A stretch of DNA of 64,000 nt, taken from [Clostridium] symbiosum (lineage in GTDB: Bacteria > Bacillota > Clostridia > Lachnospirales > Lachnospiraceae). Shown here piece after piece: positions 52,030 through 61,798 of the stretch; the stretch's first letter is position 1, and each line of letters begins with the position of its first letter. A model generated the notes under the pieces. It ran no database searches and was not told where the DNA came from. It worked only from the letters and a program-made list of their open reading frames with translations. The translations under genes and the position numbers were made by a program. The DNA is taken from positions 4,520,001 to 4,584,000 of the forward strand of contig CP143946.1 of assembly GCA_036419695.1 (NCBI GenBank). The letters run 5' to 3'.

Positions 52030-53667
52030 TCAGTTCTTTCTCTTTACTACTCGAATGCCTTCTGCTTCCCGACTTAAAGCCAGACCAACTGCCAACAACG
52101 TCCACATAACTGGCGTCGCAATAGGAAGATTAATATTCACAATATTCTGTACATTATAGCAAAGAACAGCCGCTATCGGAGCAAGAATGAAGGGTCTTTC
52201 CTCATAAATACGCAGCATACGTACCAGCCCTCCCCCCACAAACAGTAGATATGCGATGACTGCAAAAGGTCCCATAGTTACTAGATACTGCAAATACTCA
52301 TTATGGGCATTCTCATAGAACACTCCCTGAAGAGCGATGGTCTCCTCCCGAAAATCCCATGTTAAGAGCCCAAAGGTATCAGGTCCAAAGCCAAAAAGTT
52401 TATGTATCATCGGCTGCTTCATGTATGATTCCAAACCGATCCGCCAGCAGTATCCCCGATTTGAACCCCAATTATCATTAAATACAAGATATCGTGAAAG
52501 GGCTGCATATCGTTCCGGATTATCACCAAAATTAGCATCGTACAGTACATAGACAATCAGAACTGCTGCAGATAGTACAATAAGGAGCCAAATAATGCGT
52601 AGCCATGCCCCGATTCTGTCGTTCTTCTTTAGCGTACCCGCACGGCTTGATGCAAATAGCAACACCACGCTCCCCCATAGTATAATAAGAATCACTCCCA
52701 GCTTCTCGTATCCTGCCATATAGTCAAAGATTCCATGAAGGCCGATAACCTTATCCGTCATCTTTATATTAATATCTGCAATTATGCGAATGGTACTCAT
52801 AAAGGATGCCACCAGTATTATATACTGCATCACTCCTCTTCTGCTCCTAAAAAGCACAAACGGTAAAAATATAAATAGAGCTCCCAGAGCCAAGTAGGCA
52901 TTATCACTCTGTCCCATAATGATTGCGAAAAAGCTGATGAGAAGTACTACATAGTACCAAATGCATCGCAATATATTTTTTTCTGCTACGAAAAGGCCAC
53001 AGGATGTTCCCATAAGCATTGCCACATAGGCTGTATAGGTATTTACATTTCCTAGAAACGAAGTGAAGAAATTCCCCTGTTCCTGTGCCACATTATTCTT
53101 CCAACCAAGAATATCCATTTGAAAATAATCGGTAATTCCAAAAAGGCAAACGAATATACCACTTATAAGAAACAGATCCAGATGCCATTTTTTAAACCTC
53201 CCTAACTTACCAATAAAATACACGCTGAGTACATACAGCGTAATTAAAAATAGTCCGCTGAATCGTCCCTCATTTCCCCAAAAAGACTCAAATTTATAAT
53301 CTGATAGGGCTGTTGACAACGCCGCAAATATCCAAAATGCTGCCAAAGCCTTGTACTCAATGGGCTGGTTCTTCAGAGTACTCGGCCGTAAATGGGAGAA
53401 AAACTTCTTCATATTCAGTCCATTGTACTCTAAGCGATCTACAAACAAAAATACAATTCCTAATAAAATACATACTGCAATCATAGTAAGGACTGTAATC
53501 CAGTAAAACTTATACTTCGCCTTTAATATATTAAAATAATAATTCTCATAATATAAAGGAAAGACCACCAAAATAATGCATGTAAATACCACAATGACTC
53601 TGGAAAACACTTTCCCAGCCACTTCAGACAGCACAGTAGACTCTTTTCCTTCTGTAAATTTTTCCAT
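52030..53667 (-). CDS. O-antigen ligase/polymerase-like membrane protein (Wzy/WaaL family)
   Basis: A 545-aa protein with about 12-13 transmembrane helices and a long periplasmic-type loop containing YENAHNEYLQYLVTMG, the Wzy_C motif (NxH..LQ) of O-antigen ligases and polymerases. In Gram-positive cells such proteins polymerise or attach surface polysaccharide units outside the membrane. The start at 53667 is chosen because AAGGAGA lies 10 bp upstream; the frame extends further without a ribosome site. It is the last gene of the leftward AT-rich island. Whether it is ligase or polymerase cannot be told. Confidence 0.82.
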   Translation of the reverse strand: MEKFTEGKESTVLSEVAGKVFSRVIVVFTCIILVVFPLYYENYYFNILKAKYKFYWITVLTMIAVCILLGIVFLFVDRLEYNGLNMKKFFSHLRPSTLKNQPIEYKALAAFWIFAALSTALSDYKFESFWGNEGRFSGLFLITLYVLSVYFIGKLGRFKKWHLDLFLISGIFVCLFGITDYFQMDILGWKNNVAQEQGNFFTSFLGNVNTYTAYVAMLMGTSCGLFVAEKNILRCIWYYVVLLISFFAIIMGQSDNAYLALGALFIFLPFVLFRSRRGVMQYIILVASFMSTIRIIADINIKMTDKVIGLHGIFDYMAGYEKLGVILIILWGSVVLLFASSRAGTLKKNDRIGAWLRIIWLLIVLSAAVLIVYVLYDANFGDNPERYAALSRYLVFNDNWGSNRGYCWRIGLESYMKQPMIHKLFGFGPDTFGLLTWDFREETIALQGVFYENAHNEYLQYLVTMGPFAVIAYLLFVGGGLVRMLRIYEERPFILAPIAAVLCYNVQNIVNINLPIATPVMWTLLAVGLALSREAEGIRVVKRKN

Positions 53668-53836
53668 TTCTTCAGTCTCCTTCACGTTCTGAATGTTCTT
53701 ATTTGCAGGACTTATTATAAATAATATTATAGTCAAACATGAATTTATCACTTATTTTATAACATATAAGATAGCCATTTCTTGTTGGTGGATTTAAAAT
53801 TGCTTCTGATAATTACTGTTCCCACTATTCCTAATA

Positions 53837-54157
53837 CTAAAATAATAAGGTCAAACAGTAAGGTTTCTTGGAATAGCTATTGAGCATCAATATATTTAGC
53901 GTTTTACCTGTTAGCAGATGTAGACAATATATCCCCATTGTGCAAGAACCAAACCAATTTATAATAATCCTTATGTTCCCTTTAAAAATATCAGGTAAAT
54001 TTAACACAAATAAACAGATTGAAGTAGCAGATAGCATTAAATATAAACCATTATATCCGAAGCCTGATATCTCCGGAATGATCTTTCTTGAGACAACTTG
54101 TCCCATAACATGGGCGCACCCCTTTCTTAACTTTCGCCATAGCGGGAAGAGCCCCAT
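53837..54157 (-). pseudogene. C-terminal fragment of an acyltransferase-3 family protein
   Basis: About 106 codons with the last helices of an acyltransferase-3 (OafA-type) protein: NGLYLMLSATSICLFVLNL, then NWFGSCTMGIYCLHLLTG, matching the NxxGxxTxGIYLLH pattern also seen in the acyltransferase at 61799. The catalytic N-terminal part is missing. It occupies the 583-bp gap between the ligase-like and phosphomannomutase genes, where nothing else is supported. Confidence 0.6.
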
Positions 54158-54334
54158 ATAATATGGACCTCTACACGGCAGAGATGGAATTCTTTTTTAC
54201 TACTTTGACCATAAAGTATAAAGCCAATTGTGATGATAGCATATAATAAAAACGACTTATTATTACACCTAAACAAATACTAACACTTCATGAATCAAGA
54301 TTTTTATAACTAATATCATATAGTATGCAGCCTT

Positions 54335-56038
54335 TTAATTGCATACAAAGTACGTATTTAATACTTTCACAATCTTTTCTTCCATCAATTTAGCAGCCCC
54401 TCTATCCTCAGCACTTATACTAATATATACTTTCATCTTTGGTTCAGTTCCAGATGGACGTATCACAACAGAGCAATCATCTTCGAGCATATATTTTAAA
54501 ACATTAGATTTTGGTAACCCGTCCCGACCTTCCGCATAATCTAGAATCTTAATAACCCTTTTAGGCCCTATCTTTTCTATACCATTTTTAAATTTCTTCA
54601 TAATACTATGCATCTTGCTCAATCCAGCAATCCCCTCAAACTCATAACTATGAAGCGTGTTGAGATAGCAACCATATTCATCATATAGTTCAGCCAGCTT
54701 ATTAAACAGACTGATGCCTCGACTCTTATAATATGCAAACATTTCGCAAATAAGATATGTGCCGCTCACCGCATCTTTATCTCTAACATAAGTCCCTGAT
54801 AAATATCCATAACTTTCTTCAAAACCAAATATATATGAGTCTACTTTTCCTGCAGCTTCCAGTAACCCAATTTGCTCTCCTATAAATTTGAATCCAGTTA
54901 ATACATTAATACTACGAACACCATACTTTGCTGCAATTCTCTCTGCCATGTCACTTGTCACAATAGTTTTTACCAGTATAGGATTTTCTGGCATCTTTCC
55001 GTGTTTTATTCTTTGTGAACATATATAGTCAAAAAGAAGCATTCCAGTTTCATTTCCGGTTAATAGCACCATTTCTCCAGCTGCGTCTTGAACTGCAATT
55101 CCAACACGATCACAGTCTGGATCAGTCGCCAGTACCAGCTCCGCATCAACTTTTTCTGCATACTCCATTCCTAGTTTCATAGCTTCTTTCATTTCTGGAT
55201 TGGGATATGGACAGGTGGGAAATTCTCCATTTGGTTGCGCCTGCTCCTTAACCACAGTAACTTTTGTAAATCCCACTTCATTTAAGGTCGTCAATACCGG
55301 CTTCAACCCAGTACCATTTAGTGGAGAGTATACAATTGAGACATCTTCGTCAATCTCCTCTCCAAACAGAACCGACTGTGCCTTTACTTCTTCAATAAAA
55401 TTGCGAAATACGTCCTGGCTTATGTAACCAATTTTTCCATTTTTCACGCCAGTGTCAAAATCCAATTGTTTTATATCTGAAAAAATATCTAGCTTCTCAA
55501 TCTCAAATGATATCTCTTCTGCTATTTTTGTAGTAATCTGACAACCATCTGAATTATAGACTTTATATCCATTATACCTGGCTGGATTGTGAGATGCTGT
55601 TACCATAATTCCCGCTGCACAATCAAGCGTACGAACTGCGTAAGATAAACATGGCGTCGGCATCAACTCTGAAAAGAAAGCAACATCAATTCCATTAGCT
55701 GCAAATACACCTGCTGCCGTTTTAGCAAACAGTTCAGACTTAATACGGCTATCATAAGAAATTGCTATTTTCCGTTTAAAAATAGGGAAATGCTTATTTA
55801 CATAATTTGCCAAACCCTGTGATGCTTTTGCTACCGTAAATACATTCATCCGGTTTGTACCTGCACCAATGACACCCCTGAGTCCGCCAGTGCCAAATGA
55901 TAAGTCACAATAAAATGCATCCTCAATTGCAGCATCATTATCCTTGATGTGATTTAACTCTTGTGCAACATCCAAATCAGCAACCGCCTTCTTAATCCAT
56001 CGTAAATATTCAATATGATAGTCTTTTATAGCCACCAT
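54335..56038 (-). CDS. manB: Phosphomannomutase/phosphoglucomutase
   Basis: A 567-aa alpha-D-phosphohexomutase. The phosphoserine is S149 in TASHNP, the Mg2+ loop is DPDCDRVG, the sugar loop is GFEESYGY, and the phosphate-binding site is RPSGTEPK. It interconverts mannose-6-P and mannose-1-P (or the glucose forms). Length and architecture match the Firmicutes PgcA type. In this island it supplies mannose-1-P for ManC and the GDP-sugar pathway. Confidence 0.92.
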   Translation of the reverse strand: MVAIKDYHIEYLRWIKKAVADLDVAQELNHIKDNDAAIEDAFYCDLSFGTGGLRGVIGAGTNRMNVFTVAKASQGLANYVNKHFPIFKRKIAISYDSRIKSELFAKTAAGVFAANGIDVAFFSELMPTPCLSYAVRTLDCAAGIMVTASHNPARYNGYKVYNSDGCQITTKIAEEISFEIEKLDIFSDIKQLDFDTGVKNGKIGYISQDVFRNFIEEVKAQSVLFGEEIDEDVSIVYSPLNGTGLKPVLTTLNEVGFTKVTVVKEQAQPNGEFPTCPYPNPEMKEAMKLGMEYAEKVDAELVLATDPDCDRVGIAVQDAAGEMVLLTGNETGMLLFDYICSQRIKHGKMPENPILVKTIVTSDMAERIAAKYGVRSINVLTGFKFIGEQIGLLEAAGKVDSYIFGFEESYGYLSGTYVRDKDAVSGTYLICEMFAYYKSRGISLFNKLAELYDEYGCYLNTLHSYEFEGIAGLSKMHSIMKKFKNGIEKIGPKRVIKILDYAEGRDGLPKSNVLKYMLEDDCSVVIRPSGTEPKMKVYISISAEDRGAAKLMEEKIVKVLNTYFVCN

Positions 56039-56097
56039 TTAATCACCTCATTAATCTTTTGAAAAGCATTTTATTATAAATATTTAGGATATAGCCG

Positions 56098-57123
56098 TCA
56101 ACAACTGACACATAATAATTCTGCCTTTCCATGAAGGCTAAATTTTACCGATTCTGCCGGAACAAATATACAATCTCCACGAAAAAAATCCTGTTCACCT
56201 CCGTCCCACCGAATACAGCCGCATCCCTCCAAACAAAGCAATACATGAAAGGAATTACTTCCCGTTTGAAACCATGCCAGTTCTCTGCATCTTTGTGTAT
56301 CTAAGGTAATTTTTTCAACCTGGAAATACTTACAGCGGCAAAGTAACTCAATCATTGCTCCTCTGCGGAAACGGATCACTTTCATCGGCTGCCTTGGTGC
56401 AATACTTCCATTCAAATTAGCAACAGATAATGCCTTTTCAACGTGAAGCTCTCGTTTGTTTCCATTTCTATCTACACGATTATAGTCATAAAGGCGATAA
56501 GTCAGGTTCGAACTTTCCTGCACTTCCGCAACCAAACAACCAGCACAAATGGCATGTATCTGACCTGATGGAATAAAAAAAATGTCTCCTTTTTTTACCG
56601 GCACTTTCTGTAAAAACTTTTCCAAATTCTCTTCCTGCAGACTTTTCAATACGCTGTTTCTATCCATATCGTGTCGAAATCCATACACCAACTCTGCATT
56701 TTTTGAAGCTTCGACGATATACCACATCTCGGTCTTTCCCCATGATCCATTTTCATATAATGCAGCAAAATCATCTGAAGGATGAACCTGAACAGACAAA
56801 TCGGATTTCGCATCTATGAATTTAACAAGCACTGGCAGTCCATTATTCATTTTTGGATGAGTTCCGGCTAGTTCTGGGTATCTCTTTAAAACATCTGATA
56901 GTAACTGTCCTGTAAAAACACCAGAACAAACTATACTTTGTCCATCTGGATGTGTCGAGCATTCCCAAGTTTCTGCCAAAGAATCCAAATTAAAATTCTT
57001 GGAAAAGTCATCTCTCAATCTGGTTCCCCCCCAAAGATAATCTTTTCCAGCCGGTAATAAGAAAAACGGGACATGATGAATCTTTTTTTTCTCAGTATTC
57101 GAGTTCATACTTATGTTTATCAT
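56098..57123 (-). CDS. manA: Mannose-6-phosphate isomerase, class I
   Basis: A zinc cupin isomerase of about 341 aa. KDYLWGGTRL, QVHPSDDFA (zinc His) and GDIFFIPSGQIHAICAG are typical. It makes mannose-6-P from fructose-6-P, the entry to GDP-mannose. The start is uncertain: ATG 57123 has AAGGAAA about 10 bp ahead and overlaps the manC end by 32 bp; ATG 57108 is also possible. Placed between manC and manB. Confidence 0.9.
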   Translation of the reverse strand: MINISMNSNTEKKKIHHVPFFLLPAGKDYLWGGTRLRDDFSKNFNLDSLAETWECSTHPDGQSIVCSGVFTGQLLSDVLKRYPELAGTHPKMNNGLPVLVKFIDAKSDLSVQVHPSDDFAALYENGSWGKTEMWYIVEASKNAELVYGFRHDMDRNSVLKSLQEENLEKFLQKVPVKKGDIFFIPSGQIHAICAGCLVAEVQESSNLTYRLYDYNRVDRNGNKRELHVEKALSVANLNGSIAPRQPMKVIRFRRGAMIELLCRCKYFQVEKITLDTQRCRELAWFQTGSNSFHVLLCLEGCGCIRWDGGEQDFFRGDCIFVPAESVKFSLHGKAELLCVSC

Positions 57124-58408
57124 GGACACTAATTTCCTTACCAATCTGTAGTTCCAATACCTTCAGCTCTGTTTCCGCAAAAATTGTGTGCCTACAGCCT
57201 GCCTGCATAGTAACCACGTCTCCTTCAGCAACTAGATGTTCCATACCATCTACAATTACCTTACCTGTACCAGACATAACCGTCCAAACTTCGTCTCTTC
57301 GCTCATGACTGTGGTAGTTCATCCGCTGACCTGGATTTAACGTCACTTTGATGGTTAAACTATCCTCTTCGACATCCAACACTCTGAAATTCCCCCATGA
57401 TTTTTCCGCAAACATAATCTGTTGGTGAATCTCATCTACAATCGGCTTGATATAGCTGGATTGCTCTTTATCTGCTACCAAAATTCCTTCCGGTGATGCA
57501 GATATAATAATATCCTTCAGCCCCATGCATACTATAGGTACGCCCATCTCATTAATTACATGTACATTTTTACAAGTTTCATTAAGCACAGCTTCTCCAA
57601 CATTCGACTCTGCCATAGCTTCCGTAAGTGTATTCCATGTCCCAAGGTCTTTCCAACTTCCTCTAAAGCGCTGCACTTGAATCTTATCCTCTTTTTCTAC
57701 AACCGCATAATCAAACGAAATCTTTGTCAATGTGTCATACTTTGCAAACAAATCTTCATAATCTGTAAATTGTATCAATTCATGGGCCTTCTGAAGTACA
57801 TAACCCACTCTGTATGCAAACACGCCACCATTCCATAATGCACCTTGCCTAATATATTTTTGTGCAGTCGCTACGTCTGGTTTTTCTTTAAATGTAGAAA
57901 CAAAGCTGGTCGATGCCAAATCGCGTGGGATAATATATCCATATTTCTCACTTGCATAGGTCGGTTCTATCCCCATTAGAACCAGATTTGCCTCTCCTTT
58001 TTCAGCCTGTTCTCCTAATTTTTTTAATGCAAAAAAATATTCATCTTCCACATATGGATCTACCGGGCAGACTACAACAGACTCCTCAAGGCCCATTCCT
58101 TTTATATCATGTAAATAAGCAGTTGCCAGCGCTATTGCGGGAAAAGTATCCCTTCTGCAAGGTTCTACGCAAATACCAATATCTTCACCTAACTGGTTAC
58201 AAATAGCTGAGACCTGAGCTTTCGATGTAGCAATTATAACGTTTGCATCTTTATCGGCCGTTCGTATCTGGCGGTATACACGTTGTACCATTGATTCATA
58301 GGAGCCATCCTCCCTTTTAAAAATCTTTATAAATTGCTTAGAACGAATATCATTCGAAAGGGGCCAAAGGCGCTTACCCGATCCTCCTGAGAGTAAAACT
58401 ATATTCAT
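57092..58408 (-). CDS. manC: Mannose-1-phosphate guanylyltransferase (bifunctional type, C-terminal cupin)
   Basis: A 438-aa protein. The N-terminal nucleotidyltransferase has the GTP-binding SGGSGKRLWPLS; the last 110 residues are a type II mannose-6-P isomerase cupin (NYHSHERRDEVW, GDVVTMQAGCRHT). It makes GDP-mannose. Having both this cupin and a separate ManA gives duplicate isomerase capacity. It follows the colD gene after 103 bp that contain a hairpin. Confidence 0.94.
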   Translation of the reverse strand: MNIVLLSGGSGKRLWPLSNDIRSKQFIKIFKREDGSYESMVQRVYRQIRTADKDANVIIATSKAQVSAICNQLGEDIGICVEPCRRDTFPAIALATAYLHDIKGMGLEESVVVCPVDPYVEDEYFFALKKLGEQAEKGEANLVLMGIEPTYASEKYGYIIPRDLASTSFVSTFKEKPDVATAQKYIRQGALWNGGVFAYRVGYVLQKAHELIQFTDYEDLFAKYDTLTKISFDYAVVEKEDKIQVQRFRGSWKDLGTWNTLTEAMAESNVGEAVLNETCKNVHVINEMGVPIVCMGLKDIIISASPEGILVADKEQSSYIKPIVDEIHQQIMFAEKSWGNFRVLDVEEDSLTIKVTLNPGQRMNYHSHERRDEVWTVMSGTGKVIVDGMEHLVAEGDVVTMQAGCRHTIFAETELKVLELQIGKEISVHDKHKYELEY

Positions 58409-58466
58409 CGATAGAATTCCCCTACTTTCTTTTGTAGTTTACTCAGTAATATTTAAGTAAATAAAT

Positions 58467-58499
58467 AGCTCAGAACACTTTCTCAAGAGTTTCTGAGCT
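58467..58499 (-). terminator. Hairpin between colD and manC
   Basis: AGCTCAGAA/TTCTGAGCT (58467-58475, 58491-58499), perfect 9-bp stem with a 15-nt loop, followed on the minus strand by ATTTATTTAC. Inside the operon, so it is probably a partial terminator or mRNA-stabilising hairpin. Confidence 0.55.
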
Positions 58500-58511
58500 G
58501 TTTAATCGCTT

Positions 58512-59681
58512 CTACCTATTTTTTATTATTTCAGATAATGTCTCAATAAAGTAATCTACTTCCTTATTATTATTCTGACTATGATTACCGACAAAAAATC
58601 CACAATCATGAATCTCATCAGCATTGACCAGTCTTTCCGGAATAGAATAATCCATATATTGGATTACCTTATTTCGTGTAAAGTTTCCAGCTACAATTGG
58701 GCGGCACTCTATCTCTGATTTACCCAATCTATCTACGATAATACTTCTTTTACCTGCAAGACTGCCCGTCAAAATCATTCCAAATCCAAACCAAGATGAT
58801 TGGCCTACCTCCTTCTGTATTCGGACCTCTGGAAACTGCTTCATCTTTTCAATAAAATATTCGGCATTCTTTCTCCTGTTCACAATCATTCCATCAATCT
58901 TATCCAACTGCTCAATGCCAATGGCTCCCTCCATATCAAGAGGTCTGAGATTAAATCCCGGAACTATAAAATTATAGCTCTCATAGAAAGGGTCCTCTTT
59001 TTTCTTATAGATGGAACTTCCTTCTGGTAGATTTCGAGTCCAGCCATGCGCTCGTATTGCTAACATATATTCATACAACTCATTATCGTCAGTCGTAACA
59101 ACTCCCCCCTCCATTGTACACATATGATGAGAATAGAAAGTTGAGTATGTACCCATTAATCCGATTGTTCCAAGATACTTATCTTTGTATTTTGCTCCAA
59201 GGGACTCACAGTTGTCTTCTATAAGAATTATATTATTATTTTCGCATATATCAAGCAATGCATCATAGTCATTTGAATTGCCTAAAAGATTTACAGCAAA
59301 AATCATCTTTGTATTCGGAGTAATAATTCTTTTGACACTTTCTATATTTAAATTGAAAGTCTCCTTATCAATATCAACAAAGACTAATTTCATTCCAAAT
59401 TGCTCAAGCGGAGCATACGTGGTACTCCACGAAACAGCAGGAACAATAACCTCTGCTCCTCTGGGAATTCTACCTGAATACACAAGTGCCGCAATGGCCA
59501 GTAAATTAGCTGCTGAACCTGAACTTACCATAATAGCATTTTTTGCCCCAAAATGTTTTGCAAATTTTTTCTCATAACTTGCAACATTCTTCCCCATTGT
59601 AAACATTCCTGACTCAATAACTTTATTAATAGCCTCAATCTCTTCTCTTCCCCATGGGTTGTCACATAATGGAAATCTCAT
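58512..59681 (-). CDS. colD: GDP-4-keto-6-deoxy-D-mannose 3-dehydratase (ColD)
   Basis: A 389-aa DegT/DnrJ/EryC1-fold, PLP-dependent enzyme. In aminotransferases of this fold a Lys binds PLP; here the position is His (H186 in FYSHHMCTMEGG), as in ColD of E. coli O55 (His188, 388 aa), where the change turns the enzyme into a dehydratase that removes the C3 hydroxyl. The PLP-ring Asp is seen in LIEDNCESLGA. Perosamine synthases keep the Lys, and RfbH-type E1 enzymes are longer. With gmd and a GDP-fucose-synthase-like gene directly next to it, GDP-4-keto-3,6-dideoxymannose is the predicted product. Start chosen at 59681 for its GGAGG. Confidence 0.88.
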   Translation of the reverse strand: MRFPLCDNPWGREEIEAINKVIESGMFTMGKNVASYEKKFAKHFGAKNAIMVSSGSAANLLAIAALVYSGRIPRGAEVIVPAVSWSTTYAPLEQFGMKLVFVDIDKETFNLNIESVKRIITPNTKMIFAVNLLGNSNDYDALLDICENNNIILIEDNCESLGAKYKDKYLGTIGLMGTYSTFYSHHMCTMEGGVVTTDDNELYEYMLAIRAHGWTRNLPEGSSIYKKKEDPFYESYNFIVPGFNLRPLDMEGAIGIEQLDKIDGMIVNRRKNAEYFIEKMKQFPEVRIQKEVGQSSWFGFGMILTGSLAGKRSIIVDRLGKSEIECRPIVAGNFTRNKVIQYMDYSIPERLVNADEIHDCGFFVGNHSQNNNKEVDYFIETLSEIIKNR

Positions 59682-59695
59682 CTTTATTCCTCCGA

Positions 59696-60637
59696 TCAAT
59701 TAAATCTATTATAATTATCTAAATACCACTTGTATGTCAACTCTATTCCTCTCTCAAGCTCTGTCTTATAACGCCACCCAGCATTGGCAAGCTTATCTAC
59801 ATTTAATAACTTTTGTGGCATTCCATCCGGCTTTGAAGTATCATATACTAATTTTCCTTTATATCCAATTACCTTCATTACCACTTCTGTTAATTCTGTT
59901 ATGCTATAGTCTTTTGCCGTTCCAACATTAAACCATTCATTTCCAGAGTAAGAGTTTAGTAGATAATAACATGCATCTGCGGCATCATCTACAAACATCA
60001 ATTCTCTCCTGGCATTCCCAGTCCCCCATACTACAATTTCTTTATTATTCCTCAGTTTGGCCTCATGGACTTTTCTTATTGTCGCTGCTACCACATGCGA
60101 TCGAATTGGATCAAAATTATCTTCATAGCCGTACAAATTACATGGCATGACACTGATATAATCCGTTCCATACTGCTTATTGTAATACTCACATAATTTC
60201 AAACCGGCAATCTTGGCAATTGCATAGCCCTCATTGGTTGGTTCAACTTTACCATCAAGCAAGCATTCTTCTACCATGGGCTGAGAAGCTAATCTTGGAT
60301 AGATACAAGAAGAACCTAAAAATAGAAGCTTTCTCACATCATTTTCATATGCCGAATTAATAACGTTATTCTGTATTGTCAAATTATCATACAAGAATGT
60401 CGCCGGTTGTTTTATGTTTGCCATAATGCCCCCGACGCGAGCTGCAGCCAAAACTACTACTTCTGGCCGTTCTTTCTGAAAGAACTCCTGAACATCTCTT
60501 TGATTCCTTAAATCTAATTCTTTTGATGTTCTAAATATAAAATTAGTATATCCTTCTTCTACAAATTTTCTATAAATTGCCGATCCAACCATTCCCCTAT
60601 GACCCGCGATATATATTTTTGCATTTTTATCAATCAT
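59696..60637 (-). CDS. colC: GDP-L-colitose synthase / GDP-L-fucose synthase-like (ColC)
   Basis: A 313-aa short-chain dehydrogenase of the GDP-fucose synthase family: Rossmann GHRGMVGSA, catalytic Ser in LGSSCIYP, and Tyr/Lys in YAIAK. It performs C3/C5 or C5 epimerisation and 4-keto reduction. Sequence alone fits Fcl; the tight junction with colD (14-bp gap) and lack of a second copy suggest that it acts after ColD, making GDP-L-colitose. GDP-L-fucose remains an alternative. Confidence 0.82.
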   Translation of the reverse strand: MIDKNAKIYIAGHRGMVGSAIYRKFVEEGYTNFIFRTSKELDLRNQRDVQEFFQKERPEVVVLAAARVGGIMANIKQPATFLYDNLTIQNNVINSAYENDVRKLLFLGSSCIYPRLASQPMVEECLLDGKVEPTNEGYAIAKIAGLKLCEYYNKQYGTDYISVMPCNLYGYEDNFDPIRSHVVAATIRKVHEAKLRNNKEIVVWGTGNARRELMFVDDAADACYYLLNSYSGNEWFNVGTAKDYSITELTEVVMKVIGYKGKLVYDTSKPDGMPQKLLNVDKLANAGWRYKTELERGIELTYKWYLDNYNRFN

Positions 60638-60673
60638 TACTGCACTATCCTCCTTATGGGGATTCTTCTATAC

Positions 60674-61714
60674 TTATAACTTATTTATTGCCTTTTCTCT
60701 CTTGGCAAGCTCACGATCATGCTTTGCCATTATATTGACTAAAGCAGCATAAGAGGTCTTCTGAGGATTCCAACCAAGAACCGTCTTTGCCTTAGTCGGA
60801 TCTCCCCAAAGATTGTCCACATCCGTAGGTCTAAACCATTCCTTGTTTACGCAAATAAGCAATCTGCCATTATCTGCATCATAGCCTTTTTCTTCAATGC
60901 CCGTCCCTTCCCATCTTAAAGTAATTCCATTTGCTAAAAATGCTCTCTCTGTAAAGTCTCTAACTGTGTGCTGCTCTCCCGTCGCAATAACAAAATCCTC
61001 TGGTGTATAATGTTGAAGCATCATCCACATACACTCCACATAATCTTTTGCATACCCCCAATCGCGAAGAGAATCCAGGTTTCCAAGTTCAAGACGATCT
61101 TGAATCCCTTCTGCAATGCGTCCGGCCGCAAGTGTTATTTTTCTTGTAACAAAATTCTCTCCACGACGCTCAGATTCATGATTAAACAGAATGCCATTGA
61201 CTGCAAACATACCATAAGCTTCACGATATTCTTTTGTAATCCAGAAACCATACTGTTTCGCTATAGCGTACGGACTATAAGGATGAAATGGAGTTGTTTC
61301 TTTCTGCGGTATTTCTTCTACTTTACCGTATAATTCCGACGTTGACGCTTGATATATCCTCGTTTTCTTAGTAAGTCCAAGAATACGGCAAGCCTCTAAA
61401 ATTCTTAGAACACCAAGTGCATCAACATCTCCTGAATATTCAGGTACATCAAAAGAGACCTGTACATGAGATTGTGCTGCAAGATTGTAAATTTCATCTG
61501 GTTGAACAATATTGATAATCCGAATCAAACTACTAGAATCAGAAAGATCACCGTCGTGCAACGTTATATGATTAATAATGTGATTGATTCTTCCTGTATT
61601 TAAAATAGATGCACGGCGAATAATTCCATGCACCTCATAACCCTTGTCCAGTAAAAATTCTGATAAATAAGAGCCGTCTTGTCCTGTTATTCCTGTAATT
61701 AATGCTTTTTTCAT
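60674..61714 (-). CDS. gmd: GDP-mannose 4,6-dehydratase
   Basis: A 346-aa extended SDR. GITGQDGSYLSE (NADP-binding), STSELYGK, and YSPYAIAKQYG (Tyr-x3-Lys) are diagnostic. It converts GDP-D-mannose into GDP-4-keto-6-deoxy-D-mannose, the branch point for fucose, colitose, perosamine and rhamnose. Here ColD and ColC lie directly downstream. Confidence 0.95.
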   Translation of the reverse strand: MKKALITGITGQDGSYLSEFLLDKGYEVHGIIRRASILNTGRINHIINHITLHDGDLSDSSSLIRIINIVQPDEIYNLAAQSHVQVSFDVPEYSGDVDALGVLRILEACRILGLTKKTRIYQASTSELYGKVEEIPQKETTPFHPYSPYAIAKQYGFWITKEYREAYGMFAVNGILFNHESERRGENFVTRKITLAAGRIAEGIQDRLELGNLDSLRDWGYAKDYVECMWMMLQHYTPEDFVIATGEQHTVRDFTERAFLANGITLRWEGTGIEEKGYDADNGRLLICVNKEWFRPTDVDNLWGDPTKAKTVLGWNPQKTSYAALVNIMAKHDRELAKREKAINKL

Positions 61715-61798
61715 TATGTTAATCTCCCTTAATAAAACTTTTTTCTGAAAATAATTGACAGATTTCAGTCGTACATTCCATAGTAAGGAATGCCCCTT

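Noticed and set aside
58512..59681. Perosamine synthase or other sugar aminotransferase
   Set aside because: The PLP-binding Lys is replaced by His, which indicates dehydration as in ColD.
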